The notes beneath the pieces are model-generated. The model was not told the origin of the DNA, ran no database searches, and worked only from the letters and a program-made list of their open reading frames with translations. The translations under genes were made by a program, and so were the position numbers. From DATKPC01 sp035524275 (lineage in GTDB: Bacteria; Pseudomonadota; Gammaproteobacteria; Burkholderiales; Burkholderiaceae_F): a stretch of 23,367 nt of DNA. Numbering within the stretch: the stretch's first letter is position 1; each line of letters opens with the position of its first letter. The stretch spans positions 1-23,367 of the forward strand of contig DATKPC010000098.1 of the NCBI GenBank assembly GCA_035524275.1. Direction: 5' to 3'. Below are positions 7,832 to 15,400 of this stretch, piece after piece.

Positions 7832-7886
7832 CGTCGCTTCCGGGGTTGTGGTTGCGGCGAACGCGCGCGATCGCCGAAGTCGGAGG

Positions 7887-7892
7887 ACTATA
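7887..7892 (-). promoter_or_regulatory. Possible -10 box of the EPS operon
   Basis: TATAGT on the minus strand lies about 55 nt before the ATG at 7831, in a GC-rich context. The sequence 17 nt upstream (CTTCGG) is a poor -35, so an activator would be needed if this is a promoter. This is a weak call. Confidence 0.25.
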
Positions 7893-7956
7893 GGTGCCGA
7901 GCCGCGGCGCCGAAGTGGGCGTCTCTGCGGGTGAAAGTGCCCAATTCGGTCGACTG

Positions 7957-7978
7957 CTCAGGGTCAGCGGACCCTCAG
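7957..7978. promoter_or_regulatory. Imperfect dyad in the divergent EPS/PAP2 intergenic region
   Basis: CTCAGGGTC (7957-7965) and GACCCTCAG (7970-7978) pair at 8 of 9 positions around a 4-nt AGCG loop. The dyad sits in the 290-nt region between the two divergent genes, about 65-90 bp upstream of the possible EPS -10. A regulator site is plausible. It has no T-tract, so it is unlikely to be a terminator. I see nothing else clear in 7832-8121. Confidence 0.35.
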
Positions 7979-8121
7979 GTTGAGGCGCGTGCGGCCGATG
8001 AACGTGGGTTGCCTCGTGGATCGCCTCGCCGATCGTCGGTCGAAGACGACCGTTCGCACGGTCACGGCGACCTCACCCCGGGGGGCGGCCCGCATGGAAG
8101 GGGTTCCGGCGGGCCGGCGCC

Positions 8122-9042
8122 GTGCTATCAACGGCCTTGGCATCGAGCGTCGCCGTCGGGCGCCGCGCGGGCGCCGCACAACGAGGGCTCGGCTTGTCGC
8201 TCGAATCGTTCCGCTTCTGGGAGGCGATCACGGCCCTTGGCGCAGCCAAGCTGGCGCTTCCGTTCCTCGCGCTCCTGCTGCTGATCCTGGTCGTGCGCGG
8301 CCAGTTCGCGGGCGCCTTGGCGTGGGGCCTCGGCGTCGCGGGCTGTGCCGCGGTCGACTTCGGCTGGAAGGTCGCCTATCGCGCCGCCGGCATCGGCTTC
8401 CCGCGGTTCGACTTCACCGCGCCGAGCGGTCACGCGCTGCTCGCGGCGGCGATCTACCCCGTCTTCTTCGGCTGGCTCTATGCGCGCGGCGGTACGTACG
8501 CGCCGGAGGCCGGGCTGCACCCCGCCGCCGCCGCCACGGTGCGCCCCCATTCGCGCGCCGGCCGGCGCCTCGCCGCGACGTTCGCCGCGCTCGGCGAGCC
8601 GCGCGGCCTGAGCGCCGGTGGCTTTGCGCTCGGCGTCGCGGTGGCGGCGAGCGTCGCGTGGTCGCGCGTCATGCTGCATGCCCACAGCCCGGCCGAAGCG
8701 ATCGCCGGTTTCGGTCTCGGGTATCCGGCGAGCCTCATCGGGCGCCGCTGGCTTGACCGGGTCTGCAGGCCGCCGCGCGCGGTCCTGGTGGGCAGCTTCG
8801 CGTTGCTGGCGAGCGTGGGTTCGACGCTGCTGCTGCAGTTGCCGCAGGTCGACCTGGTGCGCAACGTCGCGCGCCGTCTGACCGGGCATCACGAGACGTA
8901 CGAGCGCGACGCCCTCCGCGTCCAGGAACCGGCGCGCAAGGCGCCACCTTCGCGTCGATCGAACGTGGAGCGCGGTCAAACCGCCGGATCTTTCCGGATC
9001 GCGGCGCAGGGCTCCCCCGGATCATCACCCACGGCCCCGTAA
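8122..9042 (+). CDS. PAP2-superfamily membrane phosphatase-like protein
   Basis: This protein of about 306 aa has several transmembrane segments and belongs to the type-2 phosphatidic acid phosphatase family, which dephosphorylates lipid (pyro)phosphates at the membrane. Motif 2 is PSGH at residues 101-104. Motif 3 is S181-R182-x5-H188-x3-E192 (SRVMLHAHSPAE), with Glu where Asp is usual. Motif 1 (K-x6-RP) is degenerate: a Lys before YRAAGIGFPRFDF lacks the right spacing. Activity may therefore be altered. The start is uncertain. GTG at 8122 gives the longest form, while TTG at 8194 has GAGG 7 nt upstream and starts just before the first conserved helix. The last 80 residues are polar and low in conservation. 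Between EPS and NRPS genes, it could recycle undecaprenyl diphosphate or act on a lipid-linked intermediate; this is inference. Confidence 0.75.
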   Translation: MLSTALASSVAVGRRAGAAQRGLGLSLESFRFWEAITALGAAKLALPFLALLLLILVVRGQFAGALAWGLGVAGCAAVDFGWKVAYRAAGIGFPRFDFTAPSGHALLAAAIYPVFFGWLYARGGTYAPEAGLHPAAAATVRPHSRAGRRLAATFAALGEPRGLSAGGFALGVAVAASVAWSRVMLHAHSPAEAIAGFGLGYPASLIGRRWLDRVCRPPRAVLVGSFALLASVGSTLLLQLPQVDLVRNVARRLTGHHETYERDALRVQEPARKAPPSRRSNVERGQTAGSFRIAAQGSPGSSPTAP

Positions 9043-9087
9043 GGGACCGGCCTGGGGACGGGCCCGGAATTCCCCCGTAAGTCTGCA

Positions 9088-9105
9088 GGCCGCCCACCGG
9101 CGGCC
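9088..9105 (+). terminator. Possible hairpin terminator after the PAP2 gene
   Basis: A perfect 7-bp GC-only stem (GGCCGCC/GGCGGCC) with a CACC loop lies 46 nt after the PAP2 stop. It has no T-tract, so it may only be a chance GC hairpin in this composition. Confidence 0.3.
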
Positions 9106-9188
9106 GGCCACGCTGCGCCGTCGCGCCGGCGGCGATCCGCGGACGTGGCGATCCCGAATTTCGCGCGAGCGGATGAGGGTAGAGACGT

Positions 9189-9205
9189 ATTAGGGGTATC
9201 TGCCC
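9189..9205. repeat. Direct repeat copy 1, ATTAGGGGTATCTGCCC
   Basis: This element matches 9306-9321 except for one extra G in the G-run. It is part of a TTAGGG (9190-9195) ... CCCTAA (9217-9222) inverted pair and sits about 100-117 bp upstream of the predicted transcription start of the NRPS operon. It is probably a regulator-binding site. The regulator is unknown. Confidence 0.55.
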
Positions 9206-9269
9206 CCATGGATTAACCCTAAATAGTTAGCTGTTTGCTCGAAAATTCAAAAATCGCCGACGTTTCACG

Positions 9270-9299
9270 TTGACCTGAAATCCCGCTAATCGGTAACAT
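9270..9299 (+). promoter_or_regulatory. Sigma-70-like promoter of the NRPS-PKS operon
   Basis: TTGACC (9270-9275) and TAACAT (9294-9299) are separated by 18 nt, in a strikingly AT-rich island compared with the surrounding sequence. Transcription would start near 9306. The -10 lies inside a dyad GGTA-ACA-TACC (9292-9302), flanked by CTAAT (9286-9290) and ATTAG (9306-9310), so a repressor could bind directly over the promoter. Confidence 0.6.
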
Positions 9300-9305
9300 A
9301 CCAAT

Positions 9306-9321
9306 ATTAGGGTATCTGCCC
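9306..9321. repeat. Direct repeat copy 2, ATTAGGGTATCTGCCC, at the predicted +1
   Basis: This is the second copy of the element at 9189-9205, 117 bp downstream of it (about 11 helical turns). It overlaps the predicted transcription start. It also forms a dyad ATACC (9298-9302) with GGTAT (9311-9315) around AATATT. It is an operator candidate for repression by looping or for steric blocking. Confidence 0.55.
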
Positions 9322-9356
9322 ACGTGAGACACGATCACGCGTTGCCGCCGATACCC

Positions 9357-9374
9357 CAGCCCGTCGCCGGGCTG
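9357..9374 (+). promoter_or_regulatory. 5'-leader hairpin before the NRPS-PKS gene
   Basis: A perfect 7-bp stem CAGCCCG/CGGGCTG with a TCGC loop lies in the predicted leader, 29 nt before the ribosome-binding site. It may affect mRNA stability or translation. It has no following T-tract. Confidence 0.4.
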
Positions 9375-9402
9375 CTGCAGTCATCGTGACCCATGACCCT
9401 TC

Positions 9403-9408
9403 AAGGAG
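9403..9408 (+). promoter_or_regulatory. Ribosome-binding site of the NRPS-PKS gene
   Basis: AAGGAG lies 6 nt before the GTG at 9415 and fixes that GTG as the start. An ATG at 9392-9394 is out of frame and soon meets a stop. Confidence 0.8.
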
Positions 9409-9414
9409 TCTGCC

Positions 9415-12400
9415 GTGCCGGTTGAATCCAGCCCGAACGTAGCCCATCCCTCGCCGAGCGATCCGGGCCCCGTGGCGCTGCTGGATACGATCGCGCAGGT
9501 GAGCATCGGGGGCATCGGTGGCGATGTCCCGACACGCGACACGGTTCGACGCGCCGTGCCTGCCGGCGTCGCCGAAGCGCTCGCCCGCCTCGCCGCGGAA
9601 CTGGGCCTTGCCGCCGATACGCCGTGGATCGCGGGCTGGGCCCGGGTGCTCGAACGCATCGGCGGCGACAGCCGCGTGCGCTGGAACGAACGCACGTCGC
9701 GCGGCGACGTGATCGTCGATTGGACCGCGACCGGTGCCACCGTCGGCGAGTACCTGCGAGCCGCCGACGACGCCCGCCGCGCCGCTACCGCCGCGGCCGG
9801 CGCGGATGCCGGTGCCGATTCCGGCTGGGTCCTCGGCACCGGGCCCGACGCCGCGAACGACCCGGGTGCCGCGGCCTGGCCGTTCGTCCTCGCGTGGTCC
9901 GGCATCGACCGCGCGACCGGGGCCCCGGCCGAGGTCGCGGTCGACTACGCCACGCCCCCCGCGGATGCCGTGGCCGCTTCGCTGCTTGCCGACGCGCTGA
10001 TGCGCATCCTCGTCGGCTTTGCCGCCGGCGCTGCCGCGCCGATCGGCGCGATCGACATCCTCGATCCGGCGGATCGCGCGCGCCAGCTGAACCAGTGGGA
10101 CGCGCCGTCCTGGGACTATCCCGGGCCGTTTTCGGTCACCGCGAATTTCGACGACCAGCTCGCGCGATCCCCCGGTTCGACGGCGCTGGCCTGGGACGGA
10201 GGCTGCTGGACCTATGCGGAGCTGGATGCGGAGGCGCGACGTCACGCGCGGCGTCTTCGCGCGGCCGGCGTCCGCCCGGGCGACGTCGTGGCGACCGCGC
10301 TCGAACGCGCGCCGCAGACGATCGCCGCCGTACTTGGCATCCTGAAGGCGGGCGCGGCGTACCTTCCGCTGGAGCCGGATTTCCCGGCCGAACGCCTGGC
10401 CTTCATGGTCGACGACGCCGGCGCGCGTGTCGTGATCACGCACGGCGAACTCGGGCGCCATCTGCCGCCGACCTGCACGCGCCTTCTCGTCGACGACCGC
10501 AGCGAGGTGGCCGGCGACGAACCGGCGGCGGTCGTCGACCCCGATGCGGTCGCCTACGTGATGTACACGTCGGGCTCGACCGGCACGCCGAAAGGCATCG
10601 CGATCCGGCATCGGTCGATCGTCCGCCTCGTGAAGCAGGCCCGCTTCATGACGCTCGACGCCACGACGCGGATGCTGCACGCCGCGCCGCTCGGATTCGA
10701 CGCCTCGACGCTCGAGATCTGGGGGCCGCTGCTCAACGGCGGCATCTGCGTCCTGCACCCGGAAGCGATTCCCACCGGCCAGGGGCTGGCACGCACGATC
10801 GCCGAGCACCGGGTCGATGCGGCGTGGCTCACCGCGGCGCTCTTCAACGCCGTCGTCGACGACGATCCGCGGCACCTGCAGGGGCTGCGCGAGCTGCTGA
10901 CCGGCGGCGAGGCCTTGAGCCTTCCGCACGTCACGCGCGCGCTCGCGGCGCTGCCGCGCACGCGGCTGATCAACGGCTACGGGCCGACCGAGTGCACGAC
11001 GTTCACGACGACGTGGCCGATCCCGAATCCGCTGCCGCCGACGCTGCGCTCCGTTCCGATCGGTCGCCCGATCAGCGCGACCCCGGTCTACGTGCTCAAC
11101 CGGCGCGGCGAACTGATCCCTGCCGGGATGGTCGGCGAGCTGCATGTCGGCGGACCCGGCGTCGGACTGGGCTACCTGCGCCGCCCGGAGCTGACGGCGG
11201 AGCGCTTCGTCCCTGACCCGTTCGCGCAGGATCGGTCCGGGCCGGTGCCGCCGCGGCTGTATCGCACGGGCGACCTGGTGCGCTGGATGCCCGACGGGAC
11301 GCTGGAGTTCATGGGCCGCGCCGACCGGCAGGTCAAGATTCGCGGCTTCCGGATCGAAGTCGGCGAGATCGAGACCGCGCTGTCGCGGCTGGCCGGCGTG
11401 CAGTCATGCGCCGTCGTGCCGCTGACCGACACGGTCCGCGGCACGCGGCTCGTCGCCTACGTCGTGGCCGGCACCGACGGGTTCGATGCGCGCGCGCTGC
11501 GCGCGCAGCTCGCGGCCACGTTGCCGGACTACATGGTGCCGTCCGCCTTCGTGCGGCTGGACGCGCTGCCGGTGACCGTCAACGGCAAGCTCGACCGCCG
11601 CGCCCTGCCGGCGCCGGAGAACAAGCGTCCGGACCTCGCGGTGGCCTACGCCGCGCCCGCGGACGAGCGCGAAGCCGCGGTCGCCGCGGTCTTCGCCGAT
11701 CTCCTCGGGATCGACCGCGCCGGGCGCCTCGACAACTTCTTCGACCTCGGCGGCAATTCGCTGCTCGTGCTGCGTGCGCTCGCGCGCCTGCACGAGCGCG
11801 GCCACGCCCGGCTTCGCGTCGCGGCCTTCTTCGCCGACCCGACGCCCCGCGGCGTCGCACGCGCGCTGGGCGGCGAGACCGAACTGGTCGACGCGCGGCG
11901 GATGACGGCGCCGGCCGCGGCGACGGCCGATGCCGGTGCCGCCCGCGAACCGATCGCGATCATCGCGATGGCCGGCCGCTTCCCCGGCGCCCGCGACGTC
12001 GAGACGCTGTGGCGCAACCTTTGCGACGGCCTCGAGGGCATCCGCTTCTTCCGGCCGGACGAGATCGACCCCGGTGTCCGGGCCGAACTGCGCAACGATC
12101 CCGACTACGTCCGCGCCCGCGGCGTCATCGACGACGTCGAGATGTTCGACGCGGCCTTCTTCGGCATCAGCCCGAAGGAGGCCGAGCTGATGGATCCGCA
12201 GCAGCGGATCTTCCTCGAACTGGCCTGGCAGTGCCTGGAGCGCGGCGGCTATGCGCCGGACGAGACGCGCGTGCCGGTCGGCGTCTTCGCCGGCATGTAC
12301 AACGCGACCTACTTCCAGCGCCACGTCGCCGGCTATCCGGAGCGCATCGAGCAACTCGGCGAGTTCCAGGTGATGCTCGCCAACGAGAAGGACTACATCG

Positions 12401-15400
12401 CGACGCGCACGGCGCACAAGCTGAACCTCACCGGACCGGCCGTCAGCGTGCATACCGCGTGCTCGACGTCGCTCGTCGCGGTGGTCCAGGCGGTCGCCGC
12501 GCTGCGTTCGCGCCACTGCTCGATGGCGCTTGCCGGCGGGTCATCGGTGACCTGTCCGCCGTCGAGCGGCTACCTGTACCAGGAAGGCTCGATGCTGTCG
12601 CCCGACGGGCACACGCGGACGTTCGATGCCAACGCGCAGGGCACCGTCTTCAGCGACGGCGCCGCCGTCGTCCTGCTCAAGAGGCTGTCGGACGCGATCG
12701 CCGACGGGGACACGATCCATGCGGTGATCCGCGGCGTTGCCGTCAACAACGACGGCCGCGACAAGGCGAGCTTCACGGCGCCCAGCGTCGAAGGCCAGGC
12801 CGCGGTCGTCGCCGCGGCGCACGACGATGCCGGCGTCGACGCGCGCCAGATCTCGTACGTCGAGACGCACGGCACGGCGACGCCGCTCGGCGACCCGGTC
12901 GAAGTCGAAGCGCTGACGCGCGCGTTCCGCCGCACGACCGCGGACGCCGGCTTCTGCCGCATCGGCTCGGTGAAGAGCAACGTCGGCCACACCGTGATCG
13001 CGGCCGGCGCGACCGGCCTCATCAAGACGGCCCTGGCGTTGTCCACCGAACGCCTGCCGCCGACGATCCACTTCACGGCGCCAAACCCGAAGATCGATTT
13101 CGCCGGCAGCCCGTTCGTCGTCAACGCCACGCTGTCGCCGTGGCCGCGGACCGCCGCGGCGCCGCGGCTTGCCGGCGTCAGCGCGTTCGGCGTCGGCGGC
13201 ACGAATGCGCACGTCGTCGTCGAGGAAGCGCCGCTGCAGGCGCCGGCGGACCCGGGGCGCCCGCCCTACCTGCTTCGACTGTCCGCGCGCACGCCCAGCG
13301 CGCTCGCCGCGGCGGCCGAGGAGCTCGCGACGTTCCTCGAGCGCAATCCGGCGACCGACCTGGCCGACGCCGCCCACACGCTGCGGGTCGGGCGCAAGAA
13401 ATTCCCGCACCGGATGTGCGTGTCCGCGGTCGATGCGAGCGGCGCGATCGACGCGTTGCGCCGCGCCGACAGCGCGCAGCGCGCGAGCCGCACCGGCGCG
13501 CCCGCGGATCCGCGTCTCGTCTTCGTCTTCCCGGGCCAGGGCGCGCAGTACGCCGGCATGGGCTCGCAGCTCTACGACCACGATCCGGAATTCCGCGCGG
13601 GTTTCGACGAGGTCGCCTCGGCCCTCGCCGGCGAGCTGGAATTCGACCTGAGGGAGCGCGTCTTCCGCGGCGGCCCGGAGTCGCTGCGCGAGACGGCGAC
13701 GACGCAGCCGGCGACCTTCGCGCTCGAATACGCGCTGGCGCGCAGCTGGATGGCACGCGGCCTGCAGCCGGCGGCACTGATCGGCCACTCGGTCGGCGAG
13801 TTCGTCGCGGCGGTGATCGCCGGCGTGATGCCGCTTGCCGCCGCCGCCCGGCTCGTCGCGCGCCGCGGCCGGATGATGCAGGCGCTGCCGGCAGGCAGCA
13901 TGCTGTCGGTCCGCCTCGGCGCCGAGCGCCTGGAGCCGATGTTGCCGCAAGGCGTCTGCCTGGCGGCCGACAACGGGCCGTCGACGTGCGTCGTCGCGGG
14001 CCCGACCCCGCTCGTCGAGGCCTTCGCCGCCCGCCTCGCGGCCGACAACATCGTCGCGCGGATGCTGCAGACGTCGCACGCCTTCCACTCGTCGATGATG
14101 GATCCGGTCGTCGGCTCGTTCGAGGCCGAAGTTCGCCAGGTTCCGCTTGCCGCGCCGCAGCTTCCGATCATCTCGACGCTGACCGGCGAGCCGCTCGCGC
14201 CGCACGAAGCGACCGATCCGCGCTATTGGGCGCGCCACCTGCGTGCACCGGTGCGGTTTTCGCCGGCGGTGCGCAGGACGCTGGACGGCGATCGCGCCGC
14301 GGTGTTCCTGGAACTGGGCCCGCGCGCGACGCTGTCGACGCTGGTGCGGCAGCACGCGTCGCCCGGCGCCGCGCCGATCGCGATCGCCTCGCTGGGCGAC
14401 GCGCCGGAACTGGAGGCCACCTCGATCGCGCTCGCCGAGGGACAGCTGTGGATGCTCGACATCGATACCGCGCCGCTCGAGGGCCGTACGAAGCGCCGTC
14501 GGATCGTCCTGCCGACCACGCCGTTCGAACGCCGGCGATATTGGCTTGAAGCACGGCGCCTCGAGGTGCAGCAGCCCGAGGCCCAGCGCCCGGAAGCGCC
14601 GAAGTCCGACGCCGGCGCACCCGAATCCGCTGCCGCGGCGCTCGCGCCGGCGCAGCCTGCCGTTTCCCTGAATCCCGTCGCCGACCCGCAGTCGGCGACC
14701 CCACCCCCGCTGGAGCTCTCGATGTCCGTCACCTCTTCCGCCGCGCCCGCGGCAAATCGCCGCGCGTCCCTCGTTGCCCGGTTGAAGACCCTGTTCGAGG
14801 ACGTCGCCGGCCTCGAACTGCAGGACGCCGATCCGTCCGCGGCGTTCGTCGAGCTCGGCCTCGACTCGCTGACGCTGACGCAGGCCGCGACGCAGGTGAA
14901 GAAGAGCTTCGCCGTGAACGTCACGTTCCGCGACCTGATGTCGCGCCACCGCAGCTTCGAGGCGCTGTCGGCCTACCTCGACGAGGCGCTGCCCCCGGAA
15001 GCGGCGCCGGTCGCCGCGCCCGTCGTTGCGGCCGCGGCGGCACCGGTCGCCGCCGCCGTGCCGCAGCCCGCGGCCGTGGCGCCGCTGCCGGTGGCCGCGA
15101 TGCCGGCGGCGTCGTTCGCGCCGGTTGCCGGCGTCGCCGGCTCGGCGGTCCAGCAACTGATCCAGCAGCAGATGCAGCTGATGGCCCAGCAGCTCGCGTT
15201 GCTTGCCGGCGCGCCGGCCGCGGTCGCGGCGCCGGTCGTGCCGGCCCCGGTGGCGCCCGCCGCCGTGGCGCAGCCCACCCCCGCCGAGCTGCCCGCGCCG
15301 GTCGCGGCACCGGCGGCGCCCGCCGCCGCCCCGCAGCGCCCCGCCGAGGCCACCGACGAGGCGGCCCAGCTGGCGCACACGACGTATGACGTGAAGAAGG

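Larger units (their letters stand above)
9043..9414. other. Gene-free control region between the PAP2 and NRPS-PKS genes
   Basis: No credible coding frame is present. The first 130 bases are GC-rich with the hairpin at 9088-9105. From about 9180 to 9315 the sequence becomes AT-rich and carries two repeat elements, a sigma-70-like promoter and overlapping dyads. The remainder is a leader of about 110 nt with a hairpin and the ribosome-binding site. Confidence 0.7.

Noticed and set aside
7930..7950. TTGGGCACTTTCACCCGC on the minus strand as a sigma-54 site for the EPS operon
   Set aside because: The GG-to-GC spacing is 11 instead of 10, and the -12 TT is missing.
7964..8179. Small Arg-rich frame on the minus strand upstream of the EPS operon
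   Set aside because: It has no Shine-Dalgarno, no domain and an extremely Arg-rich composition typical of antisense GC-rich DNA.
9222..9240. Possible sigma-54 promoter ending in TTTGCT
   Set aside because: The -24 element reads AG instead of GG and matches few consensus positions. The TTGACC/TAACAT sigma-70-like pair is better.
14990..15370. Pro/Ala-rich stretch between ACP and aminotransferase as a DNA repeat or mobile element
   Set aside because: It stays in frame and looks like a flexible interdomain linker with a Gln-rich helix. The base repetition follows from the amino-acid composition.
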